Source: CAZCGA01 sp964498075 (lineage in GTDB: Bacteria; Desulfobacterota; Binatia; HRBIN30). From it: DNA of 14,419 bases. A program made the translations under genes and the position numbers. Within the stretch, counting starts at the first letter, position 1. Each line of letters begins with the position of its first letter. This document shows positions 6,728 to 12,872 of this stretch, piece by piece. Below the pieces are notes generated by a model. That model saw nothing but the letters and a program-made list of their open reading frames with translations, was not told the origin of the DNA and ran no database searches. Where the stretch lies: NCBI GenBank assembly GCA_964498075.1, contig CAZCGA010000153.1, forward strand, positions 1-14,419, read 5' to 3'.

Positions 6728-8977
6728 TCAGCCGGCCGCTTCGATGCGCACCGGAATCCCGTTGAGGATGGCGTTTCCCGACAGCGGATCAATCGCCAGC
6801 TCATCGGCGAGCACGTTGCTATTCACCCCCGGCTGCGCGGCCGCGACTCGGAGCTGAGTGTCCGGCAGGTCGTGACCCCAGCCGTGCGGCAGGCTCACCA
6901 CGCCCGGCATGATGGCGTCGGTGATCTCGACCGGCGCCACCACGGCCCCCGCACGCGACGCAACCCGCGCGAGCGCGCCCTCGGTGAGCCCGAGGCGCGT
7001 GGCATCTTCCGGATGCACCTGCAGCGTGCAGCGCGGCCGGCCACCGGCCAGCACCGGGAGATTGTGCAGCCACGAGTTGTTCGAGCGCAGGTGCCGCCGG
7101 CCGATGAGTCGCAGCCCGCCGTTGCCTGGTGCCGCCTCGACCGAACGGCGCAGCCGCTCGACATCGACCAGCACTGCTGGCGGCGCGAGCTCGATTTTCC
7201 CCGACGGCGTGCGCAGCACCGCCGGAATACGCGCTTGCAGCGGACCGAGGTCGATGCCATGCGGGACGGCCTCCAACGTGGCAAGGCTAACCCCGTCAGG
7301 CTTCGCCCCGAAGCCGTCACCGTACGGACCCGAGCGCAGCGCGAAGTCGAGCACGCGCTCCGGGCCGCGCCGCGGTGCCAGCGCCGCCATGATCTCTGCC
7401 GTATCTCGCCCATAGACGGACGAGTGTGGATCGCCGATGGCCCGCTGCACCTGTGTGGACGTTACGAAGTCGTCGAGCATCGCCAGGTCGGCGCGCGCGC
7501 CTTGGCCGGAGAGGATGCCCGTGAGGCGCAGGAGGGTCTCCCACTCCTGCGGCCGGTCAGCCGGCCGCGCGAACACTGGGGGCGAGTAGCGGGCCGCGTT
7601 GCGGCAAGCGAACTGCGGGAAGATGACGTCGTAGTGGCTCTCCTCCAGCGGCGAGAGGCCGGGCAGGATGACGTCGGCGTGCCGTGTCGTCTCGTTGAGG
7701 TAAATGTCAAGGCTCACCATGAGCTCGAGCGACGCCAGTGCCCGGTCGAGGCGCGCGCTGTTGGGGGTGCTCAACACCGGGTTGCCCGCGATGGTGATCA
7801 GCGCACGAACCTGGCCGGTGCCCGGCGTCTCGATCTCCTCAGCCATGCAGGCCACGGGTAACTCGCCTTGCACCTCGGGAGCGCCGCGCACGCGGCTGCG
7901 CCGGCGCCCGGTACGCACGCCGCGCCCGACGCCCGGCGCACCGTAGGTGTTGGCCGCGAACGCCGGCGCGTGCGGAAACATGGCGCCGCCGGGCTGGTCG
8001 AGATTGCCGGTGAGCACGTTGCACACGTCGACGAGCCAGCTCGCCAGCGTCCCGAACTCTTGCGTGCAGGTGCCGATACGCCCGTACACCGCGGCACGGT
8101 TCGCCGTCGCGAGATCGTGCGCCAGCTGGCGGATCGCCGCGGCGGGGATGCCGCACGCCGGCGCCACCGCTTCCGGCGTGAACGCTGCCGCCGCGGCGCT
8201 CACCTCGCTCACGCCGTTGGTGTGTTCAGCGAGATGGCCGAGCTTGACGAGCCCATCGGCGAACAGCGTGTGAACGATCGCCATCAACAGGTGGGCGTCG
8301 GTGCCGGGGCGGATGAACAGATGCCGGTCAGCGGCCTCGGCAGTACGGCTGCGCCGCGGATCAATCACCACGCAGCGCCCGCCGCGCGCCTGCAGGGCAC
8401 GCAGACGACCGGGGAAGTCGGGAACCGTCCACAAGCTGCCGTTGGAGTCGAAGGGATTGGCACCGAGGATCAGCAGGAAGTCGCAGCGGTCAATGTCGGG
8501 CACGGCGACGCTCGTAAACGTGCCGAACATCAGACCCGACGCCAGCTGCTTCGGAATCTGGTCCACGGTGCTTGCGGTGAACACGTTCGTCGTGCGCAGC
8601 GCGCGCATCAGCACCTGGCCGTAGATGGCCAGCGAGAGACTGTGCACGCTCGGATTGCCGACGTACACGGCGACTGCATCGTTGCCGTGTTGCGAGATGA
8701 TCGGCAGGAGCCGGCGCTCGACCTCGGCGAACGCTTCGTCCCACGACACCGGCACCAGCGCCCCGTCACGGCGCACCAGCGGCTGGCGCAGGCGGTCCGG
8801 GTCTTGATCGAGCTGCGCCAACGCCACACCCTTCGGGCAGATGAAGCCGTGGCTGAAGACATCGGCTTCGTCGCCGCGAATGGCCGTCACCTGACGGCCG
8901 TTGACGGTGATCTCCAGACCACACGTGGCCTCGCAGAGCGGGCAGATGCGGTACTTCGTCTCCCCCGTTTTGGGCAT
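6728..8977 (-). CDS. Molybdopterin-dependent oxidoreductase with 4Fe-4S cluster
   Basis: A 749-residue catalytic subunit of the DMSO reductase/formate dehydrogenase superfamily. The N-terminus has C12-x2-C15-x3-C19-x27-C47 followed by PKG, the 4Fe-4S site with the conserved Lys49. The molybdopterin domain includes PVSWDEAF, LILGANPF, VVIDPRRSRTA, PGTDAHLLMAI and NVLTGNLDQPGGAMF. The C-terminal dinucleotide-binding domain includes the LIGRRHLRSNNSWLHNLP loop and PHGWGHD. By position, the residue aligned with Sec140 of E. coli FdhH is Asp139 (STVDQ), so the molybdenum ligand may be aspartate; this is a by-eye alignment. There is no Tat signal, so a cytoplasmic location is likely. The substrate cannot be read from the sequence. 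I chose ATG 8977 for its strong ribosome site and because the cluster motif begins soon after; the longer frame from 9115 lacks support. It diverges from the NTF2/selenoprotein unit, which suggests shared control. Confidence 0.9.
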   Translation of the reverse strand: MPKTGETKYRICPLCEATCGLEITVNGRQVTAIRGDEADVFSHGFICPKGVALAQLDQDPDRLRQPLVRRDGALVPVSWDEAFAEVERRLLPIISQHGNDAVAVYVGNPSVHSLSLAIYGQVLMRALRTTNVFTASTVDQIPKQLASGLMFGTFTSVAVPDIDRCDFLLILGANPFDSNGSLWTVPDFPGRLRALQARGGRCVVIDPRRSRTAEAADRHLFIRPGTDAHLLMAIVHTLFADGLVKLGHLAEHTNGVSEVSAAAAAFTPEAVAPACGIPAAAIRQLAHDLATANRAAVYGRIGTCTQEFGTLASWLVDVCNVLTGNLDQPGGAMFPHAPAFAANTYGAPGVGRGVRTGRRRSRVRGAPEVQGELPVACMAEEIETPGTGQVRALITIAGNPVLSTPNSARLDRALASLELMVSLDIYLNETTRHADVILPGLSPLEESHYDVIFPQFACRNAARYSPPVFARPADRPQEWETLLRLTGILSGQGARADLAMLDDFVTSTQVQRAIGDPHSSVYGRDTAEIMAALAPRRGPERVLDFALRSGPYGDGFGAKPDGVSLATLEAVPHGIDLGPLQARIPAVLRTPSGKIELAPPAVLVDVERLRRSVEAAPGNGGLRLIGRRHLRSNNSWLHNLPVLAGGRPRCTLQVHPEDATRLGLTEGALARVASRAGAVVAPVEITDAIMPGVVSLPHGWGHDLPDTQLRVAAAQPGVNSNVLADELAIDPLSGNAILNGIPVRIEAAG

Positions 8978-8982
8978 GGATT

Positions 8983-8989
8983 CCCTCCT
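8983..8989 (-). promoter_or_regulatory. Ribosome binding site of the molybdopterin oxidoreductase
   Basis: AGGAGGG on the minus strand lies five bases before the ATG at 8977. This near-perfect site fixes the start and argues against the 46-residue extension to 9115. Confidence 0.85.
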
Positions 8990-9043
8990 GTGCCGTCGTG
9001 CAGCGTTTGCGTTCCTCTCTGCATGCCACGCCGGTGCGGCTAC

Positions 9044-9067
9044 CACAACGCGACCGTGCGTGTTGTG
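9044..9067. promoter_or_regulatory. 24-bp imperfect palindrome, candidate operator in divergent gap
   Basis: CACAAC (9044-9049) is mirrored by GTTGTG (9062-9067). The inner bases also pair in part: CG at 9051-9052 with CG at 9059-9060, plus the central C-G. In all 9 of 12 positions are symmetrical. It lies in the 148-bp gap between the divergent oxidoreductase and NTF2-like genes, where a dimeric repressor (TetR-like, for example) could control both. No regulator gene is in the window. Confidence 0.45.
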
Positions 9068-9115
9068 CGAGGGCGGGGGCGCGCAGTAGGATGCGGCGAC
9101 TTGCAGTTCGAACAC

Positions 9116-9120
9116 GGAGG
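9116..9120 (+). promoter_or_regulatory. Ribosome binding site of the NTF2-like gene
   Basis: GGAGG lies five bases before the ATG at 9126 and supports that start. Confidence 0.75.
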
Positions 9121-9125
9121 GCAGG

Positions 9126-9650
9126 ATGGCGCAATTTGATCGGGACGAGTTGGATCGGGCGTTTCAACATTACTGGCGCACCGGCGCCGTTGGCGAACGC
9201 TGGGACACGTGGGCCGACCTGTTCACAGCAGACGCAAGCTACATCGAGCACGTCCTCGGCGGTCTCCAAGGGCGTGAGGCGATCCGTGCCTGGATCAAGC
9301 CGATCATGCAGGAGTACTGCGAGATGTACACGGCCTACGAGTGGCACACGGTCGATGCAGCGGCCGGCCGCGTGATCATCTATATGCAGAACCGCCGCGA
9401 CCATCCGAGCGGGAGCGGCACGATCGACTTCCCCGGCGTGACGATTCTCCAGTACGCCGGCGGCAACCAGTGGAGCCGCGAGGAAGACTTCTGGGCTGTC
9501 CCGAAGGCGTACGCCACCGTCGAGGAGTACGCCGCGGCGTGCAAGCAATTCGACCCGGACCACAAGGAGAAGCGCACGCGCCACAACTGGGGCAACGGTC
9601 CGGCCTGGACGCGCGGCGGCACCTCCTACTTGGACCGCCCCACGAAGTAG
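9126..9650 (+). CDS. NTF2/SnoaL-like family protein
   Basis: A 174-residue protein with the cone-shaped NTF2-like fold pattern: an N-terminal helix (DRDELDRAFQHYWRTG), W..WADLFTADASYIEHVLGGLQGREAIRAWI, a second helix (KPIMQEYCEMYTAYEWH), then beta strands (GRVIIYMQNRR, GTIDFPGVTILQYAGG.QWSREEDFW). Members are isomerases, dehydratases or hydroxylase-associated subunits acting on small hydrophobic molecules, and many are uncharacterised. The substrate here is unknown. The tail (residues about 140-174) is polar and ends YLDRPTK. The TAG stop is followed after three bases by the GTG of the selenoprotein gene in the same reading frame, so the two are surely one transcript. It is divergent from the molybdopterin oxidoreductase, and the three genes may form one redox or catabolic module; that is inference. 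Confidence 0.8.
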   Translation: MAQFDRDELDRAFQHYWRTGAVGERWDTWADLFTADASYIEHVLGGLQGREAIRAWIKPIMQEYCEMYTAYEWHTVDAAAGRVIIYMQNRRDHPSGSGTIDFPGVTILQYAGGNQWSREEDFWAVPKAYATVEEYAAACKQFDPDHKEKRTRHNWGNGPAWTRGGTSYLDRPTK

Positions 9651-9653
9651 CGC

Positions 9654-10427
9654 GTGGGATCGTTCGACGAGTTCTCACTGCCGGTGCGCCTCTTCCTCAA
9701 GGCGTACCGCTGGCGTCGCATCGATCCGCTGCCCTGGACGCCGCTCGCCAAGCCGCTACGCGAGTGCCGTCTGGCGCTGGTATCAAGCGCCGGATTGGTT
9801 CTGCCGCAGCAGCCACCGTTCGACGAGTCGATCCGTGGTGGTGACGTCTCGTTCCGCGATATCCCGGCTGAGGCCGAGGTGCGTACGCTGATCGACACGC
9901 ACCGCAGCGAGTCCTTCGACCATGCCGGGATCAATGAGGATCCGAACCTCGCCTTCCCGATCGACCGGGTGCGCGAGCTGGCGGCACGCGGGCGGATCGG
10001 CGCCGTCAATCGCCGCCACCTGTCGTTCATGGGATCGATCACCGCGCCCGGCCGGCTGGTGCGTGACAGCGCGCCCGAAGCGGCGCGCCGGCTGGTGACC
10101 GACGGCGTCGACATTGCGCTGCTGGTCCCCGTCTGACCCATGTGCAACCAGGCCGTGTGTCTGGTCGCGGCGGAGCTGGAGCGTCAAGGCATCGCGACGG
10201 TGGTGATCCAGCTTCTGCGCGAGGTAGCGGAACGCGTGCGTCCGCCGCGGGCGCTGTTCGTCCCGTTCCCCCACGGCTACCCCTTGGCTCGTCCTGGTGA
10301 CCCGGCACGACAGCACACCGTCCTGGAAGCGGCGCTCCGCGTGCTGGAAGACGGCTTGCTGAAACCGCCGGTGCTCGTTGACCACACTGCGGGGTCGAAA
10401 CCCGTCTCCGATGGCTTCAGTGGGTAA
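9654..10427 (+). CDS. GrdB/PrdB-like selenoprotein, Sec encoded by in-frame TGA at 10134-10136
   Basis: Two frames that ordinary calling separates (9654-10136 and 10140-10427) lie in the same phase and form one 257-residue protein if TGA is read as selenocysteine. It resembles the glycine/sarcosine/betaine reductase selenoprotein B family: PPFDESIRGGDVSFRDIP, a THR...DHAGINEDPN region, FPIDRVRELAARGRIGAV, RHLSFMGSI, APEAARRLVTDGVDIALLVPV, then Sec161-Pro-Met-Cys164 (a UxxC redox motif) and AVCLVAAELERQGIATVV, with PPRALFVPFPHGYPLARPGDP near the end. In GrdB/PrdB the Sec attacks the substrate, and a UxxC pair is typical of thiol redox enzymes. The real substrate of these stand-alone homologues is unknown. 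It starts at GTG 9654, three bases after the NTF2-like gene. A SECIS-like hairpin follows the TGA. The second copy at 14221-14419 keeps the TGA and shows only synonymous changes after it. The alternative reading is a pseudogene with a premature stop. Confidence 0.85.
10143..10169 (+). promoter_or_regulatory. Bacterial SECIS-like hairpin after the Sec TGA
   Basis: ACCAGGC (10147-10153) can pair with GTCTGGT (10159-10165), including one G-T wobble, around the loop CGTGT. A one-base mismatch then leads to three more pairs outward. The loop G at 10155 is 19 bases after the TGA, within the usual range for bacterial SECIS elements bound by SelB. In the second copy (14326-14352) the base equal to 10160 is C instead of T. 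That turns the G-T wobble into G-C and keeps the codon synonymous. Folding was done by eye. Confidence 0.6.
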
Positions 10428-10456
10428 GCGCCCCCGCCTGCTGCCCTGTTCCTGTT

Positions 10457-10492
10457 CCCTCCTCTGCGAACATCTCCGTGAGCGGAGGAGGG
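10457..10492. repeat. Left hairpin of the MITE-like element, possible terminator
   Basis: CCCTCCTCTGC (10457-10467) pairs with GCGGAGGAGGG (10482-10492) with one G-T pair around a 14-base loop. Lying 29 bp after the selenoprotein stop, it could end that transcript. It has no U-run, so it would not be a classical intrinsic terminator. Confidence 0.6.
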
Positions 10493-10651
10493 CTAGGGAG
10501 GAGGCGCACGAGGGTGCGGCGCGGACAACTCCAACGAACAGCGCGCGCCGAAGACCACTGCCGCGTTGGCATCGCGCAACGACGGTGCGCATCACGATCG
10601 GAGGCGCGTCGTGGTTCGGGGTCGCCGCGCGTTGAAGCGGCCTCCACCCTA

Positions 10652-10688
10652 CCCTCCTCCGTTCACGGAAGTGTTCACTGGAGGAGGG
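10652..10688. repeat. Right hairpin of the MITE-like element
   Basis: CCCTCCTCC (10652-10660) pairs perfectly with GGAGGAGGG (10680-10688) around a 19-base loop that contains GTTCAC twice (10661-10666 and 10673-10678). It is an inverted copy of the left hairpin. Confidence 0.6.
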
Positions 10689-10689
10689 A

Positions 10690-10880
10690 ACCAGAGGCTT
10701 TCCGCTACTACTGCAAAGCCCCCGGTCGCAGTAGAAGCGCTCGCGGACGATCTTGCCGCTGGGCGACCTCGTGGATCGCGATCTCCTGGAAGTCGACGTA
10801 CTCGCCTCGGCCGCACCGACAACGGGCACCCAATGGATTGGCGCCGTGGCCGTCCCTGATGTACTCCTTGCGCAGGGAAG
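10690..10880 (-). pseudogene. Possible frameshifted zinc-ribbon-like remnant
   Basis: On the minus strand, protein-like pieces occur in different frames. One reads KEYIRDGHGANPLGARCRCG then EYVDFQEIAIHEVAQR (about 10877-10758). Overlapping its end in the next frame is GKIVRERFYCDRG (about 10760-10722), and a third frame gives GFAVVAESLWFP running into the element end. Joined, they would make a short Cys-containing protein with one or two frameshifts. No intact frame, start or ribosome site exists, and the upstream part is cut by the plus-strand gene starting at 10887. It is possibly a decayed gene into which the MITE-like element was inserted. The family is uncertain. Confidence 0.25.
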
Positions 10881-10886
10881 GAAGAG

Positions 10887-11567
10887 ATGAAGCAGCCCGG
10901 GAAGGAAGTCGGAACGAACAGAATAGACACTGAATACACCAAGAGGCTCCTGGAGGCCTGCCTGGACCTTCTCGGCAAGTACGAAGGGTACATGAACACC
11001 TTGGATGCGGCGCACTATGACTCTCGGCGGATACCCGAGTTGCGGGATCGGCTACGCCAAGTGATACGGACCTTCGATCGAATCGTAACCCTCACTGGCC
11101 GCACGGTGGACGCCACCATCGGGTTGCTCGGCTTCCACATCGACGAGGCGACCGCCGTGCTCACGCCGGACCTCACTCGGACTCTCTTGAACCCTGAGGC
11201 CATGAAGGAGCGCGACGATCTCGATCAGGATCTGCTCTTGCTGACCGAAGCCTTCTACAATACGGCCTGGCGCCTTCGCGAGATCATGCATCCAAAGAGG
11301 TGCGGCCTACCCGGACTCTGCGGGTTTGAGGCAATAGGTGTACGGAACGTGCGCAACCACATCATGTTGCACCCCGAACCAATGGACGTCGCAAGACCCC
11401 TCTGGAGCCACGGTCTCAGCAAGGATCGCGGGCCGACCCTCGGCGGGGCTCATGAAGGTCAGACATCGCCGAAGATTGCCGACGCGGGCCTCTATATTAA
11501 CGCGCAGGAGTTTGCGGAGCGCCTCCACCATCGGCTGTCCGACGCGCTAGTAGGGCATAGCGCTTAG
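10887..11567 (+). CDS. Hypothetical protein with HEPN-like RNxxxH motif
   Basis: A 226-residue, mostly helical protein that I do not recognise as a named family. Helical stretches include TKRLLEACLDLLGKYEGYM, RIPELRDRLRQVIRTFDRIV and LDQDLLLLTEAFYNTAWRLRE. Residues 153-158 are RNVRNH, which fits the R-[N/D/H]-x3-H core of HEPN RNase domains and lies between helices as expected. That match is short and not proof. There is no signal peptide or membrane segment, so it is cytoplasmic. A purine-rich GGAAGGAAGAG stretch directly before the ATG serves as ribosome site. The next gene starts 17 bp later on the same strand, so the two form a likely operon. Base composition here is visibly less GC-rich than in tilS-recQ, which would suit horizontal acquisition. 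Confidence 0.72.
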   Translation: MKQPGKEVGTNRIDTEYTKRLLEACLDLLGKYEGYMNTLDAAHYDSRRIPELRDRLRQVIRTFDRIVTLTGRTVDATIGLLGFHIDEATAVLTPDLTRTLLNPEAMKERDDLDQDLLLLTEAFYNTAWRLREIMHPKRCGLPGLCGFEAIGVRNVRNHIMLHPEPMDVARPLWSHGLSKDRGPTLGGAHEGQTSPKIADAGLYINAQEFAERLHHRLSDALVGHSA

Positions 11568-11584
11568 AGGGAGCGCACATTCGA

Positions 11585-12280
11585 ATGGAAGTGCAGGGCC
11601 AGCTGATCACGGTCATCGGTGGAGCCTATTTCCAGCCAATTGCGGATATGATGGATCGACTTCGCAGTTGGGCAGCTCCTGGGCAAGGTAGCGAGTTCAA
11701 GGTCGCTCCGTTTGAAAACGGCTACGCGGCTTCGATCTGCATCCTTGCTGTCGTCGCTTTCGAGTCCTTCCTGATGCGAGTCTCCTACTTCAAGCAGCCC
11801 GCGAAGACACAGGAGAAGCCGGGCAAGACGACGAAGACAGACAAATGGTCCAAGCCGGCTGCCCTCAAGACATTTGAAGAGATATACCCAAAGTACCCAA
11901 AGCTGGGCGAAGTGAAGGAAGCGTTCGCTGTCAGGGATCTCCTGGCGCACAATCACATCTGGGAGATCGACTACTATTGGAAGAACGACGATTCACCCCA
12001 ACTTCTCCAGGCACTCCGCAAGCTCGGAGGCGACTCCAAGTACATGAAGGTCGTCGATCCCGGCGACCCCCGCTTCACGAGGAGACTCCGATTGAACGTC
12101 GTGCCAACCCGCGTAGACCGCCGAGACGCTGCCAAAGTCCTGATCACGGTGTGGGAGGCGCTTGAGTACATTGAGAACGACGACCGTGCGGCGTGTCCGG
12201 TCTCGGAATCGCATGTTCGCCGCGCCAACAAGTCAGTTGAGTTCGCGATGCTGCTCCGCGATTTCTACCGCGCCACGTGA
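11585..12280 (+). CDS. Hypothetical protein with HEPN-like RDxxxH motif
   Basis: A 231-residue cytoplasmic protein of unknown family. It has a possible buried helix (GYAASICILAVVAFESFLMRVSYF), a lysine-rich linker (KTQEKPGKTTKTDKW), helices around FEEIYPKYPKLGEVKEAF, then VRDLLAHNHIWEIDY. Residues 117-122 are RDLLAH, an R-D-x3-H match to the HEPN active-site motif, similar to that of the gene just upstream though overall similarity is low. The C-terminus is helical and basic. It starts 17 bp after the upstream gene, so the two are probably made together. It converges with the small lipoprotein gene with a 7-bp gap. A paired role, for example a toxin-like or defence RNase, is possible but unproven. 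Confidence 0.72.
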   Translation: MEVQGQLITVIGGAYFQPIADMMDRLRSWAAPGQGSEFKVAPFENGYAASICILAVVAFESFLMRVSYFKQPAKTQEKPGKTTKTDKWSKPAALKTFEEIYPKYPKLGEVKEAFAVRDLLAHNHIWEIDYYWKNDDSPQLLQALRKLGGDSKYMKVVDPGDPRFTRRLRLNVVPTRVDRRDAAKVLITVWEALEYIENDDRAACPVSESHVRRANKSVEFAMLLRDFYRAT

Positions 12281-12287
12281 CACGAGC

Positions 12288-12608
12288 TCAAGGCGCACCC
12301 TGTTGCTTCGGTAGGACGCTGGCATCCTTGTCACCGGCCTCGTATCGGCGCAGTAACTCCTCCTCGATCTCGTTCTTCTCCTCCTGCAATCGATCGGTTC
12401 TCCATTGTTGAACAAAAGCCGCTCCTCCCCAACCCACCACCATCTTGGGGATGGACTCGGCGATCTGCTGGCGCCTGAGCTGCAGTCGCGCCGTGCTATA
12501 GGCGGCATACTTCTCCTGGGATGCTTGTTGCACTGCCTGCTGCGATTGTCGGGCTCTACATCCGGTCAACGCCACAGCGAAGAGAGCCAGGAGAAACCAG
12601 CGCCTCAC
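12288..12608 (-). CDS. Small lipoprotein of unknown function
   Basis: A 106-residue protein starting at GTG 12608. MRRWFLLALFAVALTGC is a clear lipoprotein signal with lipobox LTGC and acylated Cys17. The mature part is helical and polar (SQQAVQQASQEKYAAYSTAR, DRLQEEKNEIEEELLRRYEAG) and probably forms a coiled coil. A short Gly/Ala-rich hydrophobic stretch (MVVGWGGAAFVQQW) divides it. The GTG overlaps the TGA of a short upstream frame as GTGA, which suggests translational coupling if that frame is real. I do not recognise the family. Confidence 0.75.
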   Translation of the reverse strand: MRRWFLLALFAVALTGCRARQSQQAVQQASQEKYAAYSTARLQLRRQQIAESIPKMVVGWGGAAFVQQWRTDRLQEEKNEIEEELLRRYEAGDKDASVLPKQQGAP

Positions 12609-12745
12609 GGGTCCGCTCCGTTGACCTCGATCATTGGCACGACGGCACGGTTAGACAATACTGCTGCGGTGCTCACATTCCAACGCACTGCATCTATGAC
12701 GAGGGCCACTGGCTCCATGGCATCGCCAATGGTAGGGCGCGTCAC
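12605..12745 (-). CDS. Possible small ORF coupled to the lipoprotein gene
   Basis: A minus-strand frame of up to 46 residues (GTG 12745, or ATG 12718 for 37 residues) ending in a TGA that overlaps the lipoprotein GTG as GTGA. The sequence looks protein-like (GDAMEPVALVIDAVRWNV, AAVLSNRAVVPMIEV). It may be a true small protein or the 3' remnant of a longer gene, since the frame is closed by TAG at 12799. A plus-strand reading of the same DNA is Cys/His-rich, so strand assignment is not secure. No ribosome site is evident. Confidence 0.3.
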   Translation of the reverse strand: MTRPTIGDAMEPVALVIDAVRWNVSTAAVLSNRAVVPMIEVNGADP

Positions 12746-12872
12746 GATGGGACCTGCGGTGTAGCTTGGCCTCCGGTCACGGCCATCGATCGCACCCTAG
12801 CATGCCCTGCAGCGCGGATGGAACCTCGACGAGCGTGCGTGGCCGGCCATCGTCGCTACCGGGACGATTCAC

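Larger units (their letters stand above)
10454..10691. mobile_element. MITE-like 238-bp element with hairpin-forming terminal inverted repeats
   Basis: The left end (10454 to about 10504) and the reverse complement of the right end (about 10641-10691) are very alike over about 50 bp. Both start GTTCCCTCCTC, contain TCCGTGA, then CGGAGGAGGG followed by TAGGG and GAGGC. Each end also folds on itself (10457-10492 and 10652-10688). The ~135-bp core has no convincing gene. It lies 26 bp after the selenoprotein stop. The structure suggests a non-autonomous element or a paired REP-type repeat. I see no clear target-site duplication and no transposase. Confidence 0.6.

Noticed and set aside
7868..9139. 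423-residue plus-strand ORF
   Set aside because: It is antisense to the molybdopterin oxidoreductase, whose cluster and cofactor motifs are clear.
10140..10427. Independent 95-residue gene starting at ATG 10140
   Set aside because: It is in phase with the frame before the TGA, completes the same protein family, and has no ribosome site of its own. Read-through by selenocysteine is the better explanation.
10454..10691. CRISPR array
   Set aside because: There are only two repeat units, in inverted orientation, with no regularly spaced direct repeats and no cas genes.
9783..11015. 410-residue minus-strand ORF
   Set aside because: It is antisense to the selenoprotein and crosses the MITE-like element. 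Its composition is Arg/His-rich shadow sequence with no family resemblance. Only a short piece near 10722-10760 looks real and is reported as part of a remnant.
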